From Campylobacter hepaticus (GTDB lineage: Bacteria > Campylobacterota > Campylobacteria > Campylobacterales > Campylobacteraceae): DNA of 64,000 nucleotides. Below the pieces are notes generated by a model. It saw nothing but the letters and a program-made list of their open reading frames with translations. It was not told where the DNA came from and did not search any database. The stretch is from contig NZ_CP031611.1 of assembly GCF_001687475.2 (NCBI RefSeq), positions 930,001 through 994,000 of the forward strand, given 5' to 3'. Shown in pieces: positions 45,630 through 54,798 of this stretch (the first letter of the stretch is position 1; each line of letters opens with the position of its first letter). The position numbers and the translations under genes were made by a program.

Positions 45630-46157
45630 TTAACCTTTCCTATTGAAAAATAATTCAACTTCATTATATAAATTATCAATTTTCTTTTCTAAATCAGTTT
45701 TTGAACTATTATCTATAACATAATGAGCATTAGGTTTAGTATATTTTATATCAATACCCACAACATCTTTAATTTCACCTTTTAAAGCACCAGAATACAA
45801 ACCTTTTTGATCCCTTGAAATAAGCTCCTCCATAGGACAATCAACAAAAACTTCAAAATAATTTTTAATAGTATTTCTATTTAATAAATAAATTTCTTCA
45901 AATAAAGATATAGTTGCACAAATAACAATCATATTGTTTTTAGCTAAAAAGGAGCATAAAGACGAAATTTTTTTAGCAGACATTAATCTTGCTTCTCTAG
46001 AATATCCATATTCTTGTAAGATTTCTCTAATCACGTCTCCATCTAATAAAATCGTATAAGGATATTTTGCTTTAATTTTATTATATAAACCTTGACTTAT
46101 GGTAGTTTTTCCAGCACCAGCTAATCCAGATATCCATATTACTTTACCATTATCCAT
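45630..46157 (-). CDS. CysC-like kinase (Cj1415 family)
   Basis: A 175-residue homologue of adenylylsulfate kinase. P-loop GLAGAGKTT (11-19), [27 protein letters not shown] and [11 protein letters not shown]. In the MeOPN pathway the corresponding Cj1415 phosphorylates the ribose 3'-OH of CDP-glutamine rather than APS. Here its neighbour makes a CMP-phosphonate, so the likely substrate is CMP-hydroxyethylphosphonate (inference). No sulfate-assimilation gene is nearby. It lies 2 bp before the PEP mutase gene. Confidence 0.82.
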   Translation of the reverse strand: MDNGKVIWISGLAGAGKTTISQGLYNKIKAKYPYTILLDGDVIREILQEYGYSREARLMSAKKISSLCSFLAKNNMIVICATISLFEEIYLLNRNTIKNYFEVFVDCPMEELISRDQKGLYSGALKGEIKDVVGIDIKYTKPNAHYVIDNSSKTDLEKKIDNLYNEVELFFNRKG

Positions 46158-46185
46158 AAATCTTTATACTCCTTGAAAAATTAAA

Positions 46186-46947
46186 TTATATTTTTTTAGC
46201 ACTCCAAGTTCTTGTAGTATATTTGATGCTAAATTCTTTTGGAAGTCTTTCTTTAATTTTATTCATAATATTATTTAAAAGTTCTTCACCTTCTTTTGTT
46301 GCTACGTCCCAATATTTATTTTTTACACTTTTCCATGCATTAATATAATTTTCTATACTTTGATGAAAATAAAAATCTTCTTCAGTGTATACAATATTAT
46401 CAAAAAGATCTTTACGATTTTCTATAACAGGTCTTTGATCTTCTCTTCTTGTTCCTCTAGTATAATTTGGCACAAATTCCAAAATAGTATCTTCAGCTAT
46501 TTTTTGTATAGGATCATTCAAATCTCTATGATTCCACATGCAAGTAAAATAACCTTCTTTTTTTAATAAACGATAAGCTTCTTGTAAAGATTCATTTCTA
46601 TCAATTACATCAAAACTACTGCCAAAAGTTACCCAATCAAAAGTACCACTTTCTAAAGTTGAATTATTTGCAACAGCACGAACCCAAGTAATATTTTCTC
46701 CTTTGGTTCTATCTACACCAATTTCACGCATAGCGTCGTTTGGTTCTACAGATATGACTTCACATCCTCTTTCTAAAAGCATAATACTTAAATTCCCAGT
46801 CCCTGCACCAATATCAGCCACTCTAATATCTTTTTTACCTATTAACTTAATTAACATATCTATAGTTTTTGGAGCATAATTTGGTCTATAGCTATAAAAT
46901 TTAGCATGTTTAGTATAATCCCATTTATTTTCTACTAATTTTTCCAT
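46186..46947 (-). CDS. SAM-dependent methyltransferase (Cj1419 type)
   Basis: A 253-residue class I methyltransferase. Motif I is VADIGAGTGNLSIM (about 43-56), with acidic SVEPNDAMRE after strand 2, and WVTFGSSFDVID for motif II. It is paralogous to the next gene upstream; its motif AYRLLKKEGYFTCMW aligns with the LTGGGYFTAIW of that paralogue but carries no G-tract, so it is not phase variable. In NCTC 11168 the pair Cj1419/Cj1420 methylate the phosphoramidate. Here they may O-methylate a phosphonate. Confidence 0.8.
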   Translation of the reverse strand: MEKLVENKWDYTKHAKFYSYRPNYAPKTIDMLIKLIGKKDIRVADIGAGTGNLSIMLLERGCEVISVEPNDAMREIGVDRTKGENITWVRAVANNSTLESGTFDWVTFGSSFDVIDRNESLQEAYRLLKKEGYFTCMWNHRDLNDPIQKIAEDTILEFVPNYTRGTRREDQRPVIENRKDLFDNIVYTEEDFYFHQSIENYINAWKSVKNKYWDVATKEGEELLNNIMNKIKERLPKEFSIKYTTRTWSAKKI

Positions 46948-47010
46948 AATTTATCAATTCCTTATATTCATCAAATATTAACACAAATGACGAATACAAA
47001 GAATTACAAA

Positions 47011-47784
47011 TTATGCCTTTTTAGCCGTCCAAGCTCTTATTTTATAAGGCATTTCAATTGTTTGGATATTAGAAATTTTAGCACTTATCATTTCTAAAAT
47101 TTCTTTCCATCTTTTTTCGCCAGCTTGTGCTTGTATATCATTTACAGAGTGCCAAGCTCCAAGATAACGCTCTTTATCCCAAAATTCTTTATAATCACAC
47201 TCCATAAAAAAGCAATCTTTAAAATCTCCTGTTGAAACAAGGATTTCTTCCCATTTTTTTGCATTTTGCAAACCGCTACTTACACGAGCAAGCTCTGGTA
47301 CAATATGCTTAATTTCCTTTTCAATTTCATCAAAAAGTGAACCTTCTACAATGTAGCGAGGATTCCAAATGGCAGTGAAATACCCCCCCCCTGTTAATAT
47401 ACGATTAAATTCAGGAAGTGATTTTTTAGAATCTGTCCAATGAAATGAACTTGCCATAATTACCCAATCAGCAACATTGCTTTCGATTCCAGTTTCTTCA
47501 CCACTACCTTTTTTCCATGTTAAATTAGAACAATTTTGGGTAAATTTTATGCCTTCTTCTCTCATATTATCATTAGGTTCTACAGCTGTAATATTGAGTT
47601 TAAATTCTTCCGCAAGAATCTTTGTAAATTTGCCAGTACCAGCACCCACTTCAACAACTTTTAAATCTTTAGTAGGCTTATTAGAATCATTGATACATCT
47701 AACAAGCTTTTCAATTAGCATAGGATTATAAGCAGGTCTATTATGATAATGTTTTGCCAAATTTGTAAAATCTCCAAGATTCAT
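47011..47784 (-). CDS. Phase-variable SAM-dependent methyltransferase (Cj1420 type), ON
   Basis: A 257-residue class I methyltransferase, paralogue of the gene at 46186. Motif I is VVEVGAGTGKFTKIL (about 44-58); AVEPNDNMREEG and WVIMASSFHWTD follow. A G9 tract encodes the GGG of LTGGGYF near residues 132-134. With nine Gs the frame is open for the full family length, so the gene reads ON; loss or gain of one G stops it early. Predicted to methylate the phosphonate group or its activated form. Confidence 0.82.
   Translation of the reverse strand: MNLGDFTNLAKHYHNRPAYNPMLIEKLVRCINDSNKPTKDLKVVEVGAGTGKFTKILAEEFKLNITAVEPNDNMREEGIKFTQNCSNLTWKKGSGEETGIESNVADWVIMASSFHWTDSKKSLPEFNRILTGGGYFTAIWNPRYIVEGSLFDEIEKEIKHIVPELARVSSGLQNAKKWEEILVSTGDFKDCFFMECDYKEFWDKERYLGAWHSVNDIQAQAGEKRWKEILEMISAKISNIQTIEMPYKIRAWTAKKA
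47383..47391. repeat. Poly-G (G9) phase-variation tract in the methyltransferase
   Basis: Nine C on the plus strand, nine G in the coding strand of the 47011-47784 gene. The frame stays open with G9. Confidence 0.9.
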
Positions 47785-47873
47785 TTTTCTTATCCTTTAT
47801 TTAGTTTTAATTTGTCTATTATAGTATTTTGTTTCTTAATTTTTAGTTTTATTTAAAAATTTATTCGAAATAA

Positions 47874-49679
47874 TTATCCATCTAACTCCTCACACATTTT
47901 TTCAAATTCTTGATAGTATTTCCAAGAAGCAACTATATCGGGACGATGTTGTTTAATATGAGTTATTTCATAATTCATCATTTCTTGCAATTTTTTTCTT
48001 CTATAAACATCCTGCTTATAAATATCTAAATACTGCTGCTCTTTGATTCTTATTTGTTGTTTTTCTTGAATTAATTTATCATTTAACGCTGCATCAAAAT
48101 AATAAAAATATGACTGTAATTTTTCTATTACAAAATTATCCATTAACTCTAAATCAGATTTTTTAATTAAAATTTTAAACATCTTAGAACAAATAATTTT
48201 TAATGTAATATCATCATATAAATTGCTATCAAATATAAAATCAAATTCTACAATCAACAATTCCACATTTGATGAAGTAATTTGCGAAATATCTAAAGTT
48301 AATGGAAATATAATTTTCAAATCGCCTATAATATTATTATTATAATTATAATTAGGATGATAAATTATATTTAAAAAATTACATATTTTTTCCATAGTAA
48401 TTTTTGTATTATCTCCTACAATATCTTTCATGTCAATATAACATACGCTTAAAACATTATCAAAATTTTGCAACATAGAATATTCCATTATGCAAGTTCT
48501 AAATCCCATATCTTGATGTAGTATATTCCAAGAAAGAAAATTTTTTAAATTTAAACTAATTGGATGATTTTCTCCACTTGAAAAATAATAAAAACGATCA
48601 AAAACTTCATCCAAATTACTTTCTAAATTAAATTTCATCACTGCATCAGATTTTCTGCTTCTATGGTTAATATAACAAGTAAATATTTCAAAATAATCTC
48701 TTATTTGAAAAATAAATTTACATTTTTTTTGAATTAACTTGCAAAATTTTTCAAAATCATGAAAATAATAATCTTTTAAACGTATAGCCTTAATATAATC
48801 AGTATCACTTAATAATAAATTTAAAGCATATTGATATCTTTGCAATCCTGTTTCATAATTTAAATAATTGTCTGGAATAACAACATTATTATACAAAAAA
48901 AATGTCTTTAAAGCTTCAGTTCCTGTTCCATGTCCACCTAACCACACAAACTCATAATTATCCGGCAAAGGTAAATTCATTTCCCATGCAAGCTCAGCTG
49001 GTATAGTGTGATAATTAATTTTTTCATTTTTATCATTAAGTTTTTTAGGATCAAGTAAAGAAGGATAAGGATGATTTTCTTTTTTATATTTTTCATAAAA
49101 ATCATCTGATAATAACCATTCTTCTATAAGATCAAAATTTTGTATAAAATAAATAAAATTATGAAAAATATTATCAAGTATAGCTTTATAATCTTGATGA
49201 ATTTTTAATATATTTTTTATTCTTTGAAATTCTTTAAGAAGTAATTGTTTATTTTTTATTAATCCTTGAAGCATACTAACATTGATTTGATGAAATTCTT
49301 TAAATATTTCTTTAAAAATTTGAAATTCTTTATTAACTCTTTTAATATCATTTTTTAACTTAAATCCACCCCCTTTATACCAAGTTTGATAAGCTTTGAT
49401 TAAAACCTCGCCTAGCATATAAGATAAGTGAAATTTATATTTTAAAGCTTGTTCGTAATCATTACATGTTTCTAAAGCAGGATATTGAAGTTGAGGAAAT
49501 ACTTGTATAGTTTCTTGATAAATTTTTTGTTCTTTTTTATGTTGTTTTTTTATAAGATAAAGTTTTTTACATAATGTTATGTACCCCCCCCCATTAGTAT
49601 TAAAATCAATCATCGCTTGACCTAATTTATAAGCAAGATGATTTTTTATTCTTTGTATAGCCGAATTGCGATTATACAT
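47874..49679 (-). CDS. DUF2972-type capsule transferase (MeOPN-transferase family), phase-variable, ON
   Basis: A 601-residue protein. Residues 1-120 hold two YKLGQAMI- and YMLGEVLI-type repeats common in Campylobacter capsule transferases. The C-terminal part (about 230-480) has ELAWEMNLPLPDNYEFVWLG, GHGTGTEALKTFF and IFQIRDYFEIFTCY, which I recognise as resembling the DUF2972 family that includes the MeOPN transferases Cj1421/Cj1422. The start at 49679 has AAGGA 7 nt upstream. A G9 tract encodes GGG near residues 30-32 and the frame is open. Best candidate to attach the phosphonate to a capsule sugar. Confidence 0.72.
   Translation of the reverse strand: MYNRNSAIQRIKNHLAYKLGQAMIDFNTNGGGYITLCKKLYLIKKQHKKEQKIYQETIQVFPQLQYPALETCNDYEQALKYKFHLSYMLGEVLIKAYQTWYKGGGFKLKNDIKRVNKEFQIFKEIFKEFHQINVSMLQGLIKNKQLLLKEFQRIKNILKIHQDYKAILDNIFHNFIYFIQNFDLIEEWLLSDDFYEKYKKENHPYPSLLDPKKLNDKNEKINYHTIPAELAWEMNLPLPDNYEFVWLGGHGTGTEALKTFFLYNNVVIPDNYLNYETGLQRYQYALNLLLSDTDYIKAIRLKDYYFHDFEKFCKLIQKKCKFIFQIRDYFEIFTCYINHRSRKSDAVMKFNLESNLDEVFDRFYYFSSGENHPISLNLKNFLSWNILHQDMGFRTCIMEYSMLQNFDNVLSVCYIDMKDIVGDNTKITMEKICNFLNIIYHPNYNYNNNIIGDLKIIFPLTLDISQITSSNVELLIVEFDFIFDSNLYDDITLKIICSKMFKILIKKSDLELMDNFVIEKLQSYFYYFDAALNDKLIQEKQQIRIKEQQYLDIYKQDVYRRKKLQEMMNYEITHIKQHRPDIVASWKYYQEFEKMCEELDG
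49584..49592. repeat. Poly-G (G9) tract near the start of the DUF2972-type transferase
   Basis: Nine C on the plus strand at codons 30-32 of the 47874-49679 gene. G9 keeps the frame; other lengths truncate the protein close to its N-terminus. Confidence 0.9.
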
Positions 49680-49776
49680 TAAGATTTCCTTGAAAATTTT
49701 ATTATTTAAATATTAAAAATTAAGTTATTATTATATAGTATTGTTATATAATCAATCTTAAATTTTTAAATAAAAA

Positions 49777-51073
49777 TTATTTTGTTGATTGCCTTACTTC
49801 CTTTTTTAATTTAGGCACATCTTGAAGAAAAAACTTGATATACCCCCCCCCTGTACCAATTTTTATTAGCTTGTATAAGAGCTTGACCTAATTTATAAGT
49901 AAAACTATTTTTTAATTTTAAAGCTTCATTATAATCAGGATAAGTTTCTAAAGGAGGTAAAATTAAATTAGGGTTATCTTTTATTGAATTTTGATAACCT
50001 ACTTGTTCTTTTTTATGTTTATCTTTTATATAGGATAAAACATAAAACATTCTTATATAACCCCATAGACTTTTTGAATTATCTATTATAACTTGACCCA
50101 ATTTATAAGCAAGATGATTTTGAATTCTTTGTATAGCTGAATTGGTTTGAATGAAAATAACTCTAGAGTAATCCATATTTATTTTTATTCCTAAAGATTT
50201 AGCAAGTTTTTTACTTTGTAATTTTTTAATAATTAAATCTTGTTCTAAATTAGCTAATTCCAAAGTTGTTTTTTTAGTCCAATTATTTTCCAAATCTTCA
50301 TTACGTAATTTTAATTTTAATATTTCATCATCTTTTTTTATTAGAACATCTTTTCTAATATAAGTCAATTCATTAGCTCTATAATCAATATATTTTTCTC
50401 TCCATATTTTAAAATCTCTGTTTAACAAATAATCAATTGGAATCCATAAAAATTTATTAATATTATTAGGACAATGATGATACATATCATTAGCATTTAT
50501 ATCATATTTAGTAAACCAAAAAATATTGCATTCCGTGACTATTCTAGGATCTGCTATAGCCATTCTTGAAAAAGAAGAATGACCGCACCAAATTATTTTA
50601 GTATCTAAAATTGCATTATCTTTCCAATAATTAATATATCCTAAAATTCTAATAGGAGTTTTAAACATTATATCACAACGTGTATACAAAAATGCATCAT
50701 ATTTAAAATTATTTTCTTTTTCATAAGCTTTTCTTAAATTAGAAACTTTATCAAGAGTAATAGGATGACCATAAACACCTTCTTCTAGTGTTTCAATCAG
50801 TATTTTTTTTGGTTTATATATGTGATTAATCAATATTATATCATCTTGTGTTAGTTTTTTTTCATTCATAGTTGGATAATAATCTAAATCTTTATGCCAT
50901 AAATCGAATTTTTCTTTTAAAGTATTATTAGAATTATATTTGTCCCAAGTATGGATGAATATATCAATTTCATAATCTTGCATATTAATATTCAAAATAT
51001 TTAATTTAAAATTATCATAAGTATCTTTAAAAGTTCTAACAAAACCAAAAAGATGTATAGCTAATCTCTTCAT
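49777..51073 (-). CDS. Glycosyltransferase-like capsule protein with phase-variable C-terminus
   Basis: N-terminal domain (1-230) begins MKRLAIHLFGFVRTFKDTY and has IDIFIHTWDKY and AFLYTRCDIMF, where R-C-D may stand for a GT-A DxD. Residues 313-407 repeat the YKLGQ domain found at the N-terminus of the next gene. A G9 tract follows NWYR. As read, the frame gives 420 residues ending at 49811. With G8 or G11 it continues GGYIKFFLQDVPKLKKE and stops at 49777, which restores similarity to the paralogous segment, so I give 49777 as the full gene end. Function inferred only from family look. Confidence 0.62.
49843..49851. repeat. Poly-G (G9) tract at the 3' end of the glycosyltransferase-like gene
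   Basis: Nine C on the plus strand. G9 leads to the tail VYQVFSSRCA, G8 or G11 to GYIKFFLQD..., G10 to GGISSFFFK.... The switch changes only the last 11-26 residues. Confidence 0.88.
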
Positions 51074-51078
51074 ATAGT

Positions 51079-51807
51079 TTAACCTCTTTTTTGAATTAAA
51101 TTTTCATATTCATCTGGTGTTCCACAAAATACAATTTCATCTAACGAAATTATATGATATTTGATAAGCAAACCTTTTTTTATAAGATAATTATACATAG
51201 GGGCTATATAAAACTCATTTTTGCTTAAATCATTTTTATCTCTCATTATATCAAATGTTTGTTTAAATTCTAATACACTTTTAAAATAATAAAGCCCGCT
51301 ACTACAAAGACTTGAAATTCTTTCTTTTTCTGTAGTTTTAATAACACGATCATTTTCATCAGTTAATACAAAACTCCATTGGTCTCCCTCGGCTTCAAAT
51401 ACTTCTAGATATCCATCAATTTTGGATAAATCCAAAATAGTTGGCAAAGAAAAATTGGGTCTAAAAGTATCGATATTAAAAATTAAAATACTTTCATTAT
51501 CGCTTATATTCGCCTTTTTTAGTCCAAGCATAACTGTATGAGCTTGTCCTAAAGTTTCTTTATCAAGTTTGACACTTTGATAAGATAATAAACCTAACTT
51601 TTTACACTCTTTTTGTATGAAATTTTTAGTATCTTGAATATCTCTATATATAAAAAGAAACTCAAATTCATTAAAATATCTTTTAAAACTATTAACAACA
51701 TGATAAAATACACTATATCCTCTTAAATCAAGCATATATTTAGGTTTATCATAACCTGCTTTAGTAAAACGACTGCTAAGCCCTGCCATAGGAAAAATAA
51801 TAATCAT
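51079..51807 (-). CDS. Sugar/polyol-phosphate nucleotidyltransferase-like protein
   Basis: A 242-residue protein starting IIIFPMAGLSSRFTKAGYDK, the NTP-transferase signature (GxxSRF...KP), then IFNIDTFRPNF near 135 as the metal-Asp region and NEFYIAPMYNYLIKKG near the C-terminus. It resembles capsule proteins of the NTP_transferase family. It is a paralogue of the gene at 53745. Overlaps the next upstream gene by 4 bp. Substrate unknown; part of the unfamiliar 51-57 kb module. Confidence 0.72.
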   Translation of the reverse strand: MIIIFPMAGLSSRFTKAGYDKPKYMLDLRGYSVFYHVVNSFKRYFNEFEFLFIYRDIQDTKNFIQKECKKLGLLSYQSVKLDKETLGQAHTVMLGLKKANISDNESILIFNIDTFRPNFSLPTILDLSKIDGYLEVFEAEGDQWSFVLTDENDRVIKTTEKERISSLCSSGLYYFKSVLEFKQTFDIMRDKNDLSKNEFYIAPMYNYLIKKGLLIKYHIISLDEIVFCGTPDEYENLIQKRG

Positions 51808-53327
51808 TGTTTTTTCTTAAAAAATTTATCATAAAGTATAAAAGTATTAGCTAAAAAGGCCATTTGTTTTTCTTTCAAATCATTATGTAAAGGCAACATA
51901 GATAAAAATAAATGTAAAGTTAAAGCTTTGATATTATCATTAATATCAAATATACTTAAAAATACTTCTTGAATATCTAAAATATTATCATCTTCTTCTA
52001 TAAAAAACTCTATCTCATTATTATGAAATTTACATTCAAAAAAGCCTGCGGTAATAAAATCATAAAGTCCAAAAATAGAATGAACTAATTTAGCAAAATC
52101 ATAATTTTTATCTCCATAAGATGTTATTTTTCCACTAAAATCAAGACCCCTTGGATCAAAAGTTTTAATTGCGTTAGCTCTAAAATCATACATAATATTT
52201 GAAAAACAAAAATCCCCATGTATCAAAGAAAAATCATTTATATTTTTAATATAAACATCAAGTTTATCTATTAATTCCAAGATACTTGGATAATTTTGAG
52301 AATTAATAACCATAGCCTTACTTAAACTAATGCCACTTTCTTTGCTAAATATCTCAAGTCTTTGCAAAGTTTTCTCTTTATAATTAAAATTAATATCTTT
52401 ATCATTAGTTTTAAAAGAATGTAAATTATCTAAAAATTCTCTTAAAGATTTAAATATTTTTTTCCAAACATAAGTGGGTAATTTTCCAAAAACAAATAAT
52501 TCTGCTAAAGTATTATTATAAAGGTATTCTATTTCATAACTGTCTTTATAGATTACAACCTTAGGAGTATAAATAAATAATTCCTTAGGTAATGTTTCAA
52601 ACCAATGAATCTCTGCTTTTATTTTTTCACTCCAAGAAGATGTTTTTTTCATATAACCATTATAAATATTTATATGATTAAAAATTCTTTGAGTACCTAT
52701 AGCTTGTTTAGAATGAAAATAGCTAGTTATAAGTCCAAAATCAAGCCAAGTATCATTTTGTATAACATTAAAAGCATAGGTTTTAGAATAAGACTTTATG
52801 CCTTCTATAAAAGAATAACTGTTTTCAACTATGCATTTTATTAAAAATTGAGGATAAGAAAAACTATAAGCACCTGTTAAAATTAAATCATTATCAACTA
52901 TTTTTGGAAAAATATTAAAATCGCTATCTAAATATGCCCAATCATAATTCTCCTTAACTTGTGCAACATGTAAAGAATTTTCTTTAAAATTAAGATATTT
53001 AAAAAAAGTGTCTCCATGTAAAATATAAAGTCTTTCATTAAAAACACAACAAATATTTAAACAATAAACTATAGATTCACCTAAAGATAGATTATTGGGC
53101 ACAAATAAAAGTTCAACACCTAATCCTTTTAATGCTTTTTTATCAAATTGGCTTAATTTAAAATCATTGGGTAAAGATAAAAAAATCTTTTGTTTTAAAT
53201 CTTTTAAAAGTTCCACTTGATATTCATATAATCTTTTATTACCAAGAGGTAAAAAAGAAGGGGGAATTTTACCAAATTCTAAAGTAAAATCCGAAGATGA
53301 ATATTTTGCAGAAGTTATAAGTATCAC
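51804..53327 (-). CDS. Fusion of degenerate nucleotidyltransferase and APH/choline-kinase-like domain
   Basis: A 507-residue protein. Residues 1-210 look like a nucleotidyltransferase (PPSFLPLGNKRLYEYQ, LHGDTFFKY), but the first glycine-rich GxGxR loop is replaced by TSAKYSSSDF, so nucleotide binding is doubtful. Residues 240-507 form an aminoglycoside-phosphotransferase/choline-kinase-like fold with the catalytic loop LIHGDFCFSNIMYD (about 368-381) and the metal loop FDPRG (390-394). This order resembles LicC-LicA chemistry in one chain. Predicted small-molecule kinase for a capsule building block; substrate unknown. Confidence 0.68.
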   Translation of the reverse strand: MILITSAKYSSSDFTLEFGKIPPSFLPLGNKRLYEYQVELLKDLKQKIFLSLPNDFKLSQFDKKALKGLGVELLFVPNNLSLGESIVYCLNICCVFNERLYILHGDTFFKYLNFKENSLHVAQVKENYDWAYLDSDFNIFPKIVDNDLILTGAYSFSYPQFLIKCIVENSYSFIEGIKSYSKTYAFNVIQNDTWLDFGLITSYFHSKQAIGTQRIFNHINIYNGYMKKTSSWSEKIKAEIHWFETLPKELFIYTPKVVIYKDSYEIEYLYNNTLAELFVFGKLPTYVWKKIFKSLREFLDNLHSFKTNDKDINFNYKEKTLQRLEIFSKESGISLSKAMVINSQNYPSILELIDKLDVYIKNINDFSLIHGDFCFSNIMYDFRANAIKTFDPRGLDFSGKITSYGDKNYDFAKLVHSIFGLYDFITAGFFECKFHNNEIEFFIEEDDNILDIQEVFLSIFDINDNIKALTLHLFLSMLPLHNDLKEKQMAFLANTFILYDKFFKKKQ

Positions 53328-53719
53328 TTTCCACCATCTTTATAAGGGTTTTCTTTTTTTAAAAGTTCTTTAATTTGATCATAAGTTAAATTTATAAATT
53401 CAGATGGACGAATAGCTTTATCATCAACATAAAATCCTTCATATCCACACCAAGGTTTGCCAATAATTACTTCATCATAAGGAATATCATATTTTTTAAG
53501 CCAAGAAATTATAGTTGGTAAAGTATATTTTTGAATTTTTTCTATATCAGCATTCCAAGTACGCATATTGCGACTTGTAAAAATATTAATTTTAAAACCT
53601 TTTTGTTTATATTCTTTTAAAATACTAATTAAAATAAAATTAGGTTTTTTATTAGCATAATCTACATTATCCTCATCAATTGTCAAAGTTCCATCTAAAT
53701 CAATAACTATGGTTTTCAT
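53324..53719 (-). CDS. Small HAD-superfamily phosphatase
   Basis: A 131-residue HAD protein: motif I VIDLDGTLTIDEDN (residues 5-18), motif II IFTSRNMRTWNAD, a lysine in IIGKPWCGYEG, and motif IV VDDKAIRP. Compact, without a cap, like phosphatases found in capsule and LOS loci. Overlaps the fusion gene by 4 bp. Presumably dephosphorylates an intermediate of the module. Confidence 0.75.
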   Translation of the reverse strand: MKTIVIDLDGTLTIDEDNVDYANKKPNFILISILKEYKQKGFKINIFTSRNMRTWNADIEKIQKYTLPTIISWLKKYDIPYDEVIIGKPWCGYEGFYVDDKAIRPSEFINLTYDQIKELLKKENPYKDGGK

Positions 53720-53744
53720 AGTTTAAATTATATAACAATTAATC

Positions 53745-54476
53745 TTACAATTTATTTAGCATTTCATATTTTTTCAAATCTTCCGGAGTTCCTAGTCCAT
53801 GCATTTGTTCGTCTTTTATATTATAAATACCTATTTTAGCACCATTTTTTATAGCATAATTATAAACAGGAGAAGTATAAAACTCATCATTAACTTTATC
53901 ATCTCTTGTAATCATTTCTATAGCATTTTCGACAAATAATCGACCTTTACTAAAAAAATAAATTCCAACACTAGCCAAGTCACTAATAACCTCTTTTTCT
54001 TTAATTTCTATTACTAAATCATCTTTAAGTTTTACAAAAGACCATTTTGGATTTTTCTCTTTATCTATGAAAGTTAAAATAGAACCATCAAGATTACGTT
54101 GAAAACCATCATTAATAAAATCAATTATATTTATATCAATAATTTGATCTGAATTAGCTATTATTAAAGGCTCATCATTATTTATATAATTTTTAGCATA
54201 AAGAACAGTGCAAGCAGTTCCTTCGGTAAGCTTATTAATACCTATGAATTCGACATTAAAATTATTTTTAATGTCATCAATCCATTTTTTTTCTTGAATT
54301 AAATGTTCTTTTTTTGCAATTAAAATATATTTTGCGTCTTTATACTTTAAATTTTCAAGCACTCTAATTATCATTGGTTTACCTAAAACATCTATAAAAG
54401 GTTTAGGTTTATCAAAACCAGCTTGAGTAAAACGACTGCCAAGTCCTGCCATAGGAATAACTATATTCACTTGCAT
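53745..54476 (-). CDS. Nucleotidyltransferase, capsule-type
   Basis: A 243-residue NTP-transferase: NIVIPMAGLGSRFTQAGFDK (4-23) with an intact GxGSRF loop followed by KPKPFIDVLGKPMI, then IIANSDQIIDINI for the metal Asp, and SPVYNYAIKNGAKIGIYNI. It resembles glucose-1-phosphate-type or polyol-phosphate nucleotidyltransferases. It overlaps the cupin gene by 10 bp. The most likely catalytically competent one of the four in this module. Confidence 0.75.
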   Translation of the reverse strand: MQVNIVIPMAGLGSRFTQAGFDKPKPFIDVLGKPMIIRVLENLKYKDAKYILIAKKEHLIQEKKWIDDIKNNFNVEFIGINKLTEGTACTVLYAKNYINNDEPLIIANSDQIIDINIIDFINDGFQRNLDGSILTFIDKEKNPKWSFVKLKDDLVIEIKEKEVISDLASVGIYFFSKGRLFVENAIEMITRDDKVNDEFYTSPVYNYAIKNGAKIGIYNIKDEQMHGLGTPEDLKKYEMLNKL

Positions 54477-54796
54477 TCTCCTAAATATTTATCATGCTTT
54501 ACTCCTGGAAATTTTAAAACAACACTTATTGTATCTTCTAAAGCTTCAAAATCTGTAGCTTCTCCTGGATAAATCATTATAATATCTCCTTTAGAATATA
54601 TTTTATTATTCATTTTAACCTTACCGCTTACAATCACTGTAATTTCAGTTGCAATCTTATGATGATGTTTTTCTTCAAAATCACCCGTTTTATATTCTTT
54701 TATGCCAACTTCAACATTATTTGTTTTAAAAATACTTGGTTCAAAATTACCAATAAACCATCCACGAATCATTTCATCAAGTTTGTAATTTTTCAT
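54467..54796 (-). CDS. Cupin-domain protein
   Basis: A 109-residue single-domain cupin. Metal-ligand motif 1 is FEEKHHHKIATEITVI (about 40-55; His and Glu), and motif 2 near 75 is GEATDFEALED, which lacks the usual second His. Comparable small cupins in polysaccharide loci act as isomerases or remain uncharacterised. Lies 2 bp from the NTF2-like gene. Confidence 0.7.
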   Translation of the reverse strand: MKNYKLDEMIRGWFIGNFEPSIFKTNNVEVGIKEYKTGDFEEKHHHKIATEITVIVSGKVKMNNKIYSKGDIIMIYPGEATDFEALEDTISVVLKFPGVKHDKYLGECK

Positions 54797-54798
54797 TA

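Noticed and set aside
42070-46157. A 2-aminoethylphosphonate pathway
   Set aside because: No PhnW-type aminotransferase is present. The third enzyme is a dehydrogenase, which points to hydroxyethylphosphonate.
45630-46157. A sulfate-assimilation APS kinase
   Set aside because: No ATP sulfurylase or PAPS reductase nearby, and the family member at this position in C. jejuni works on a CDP intermediate of capsule synthesis.
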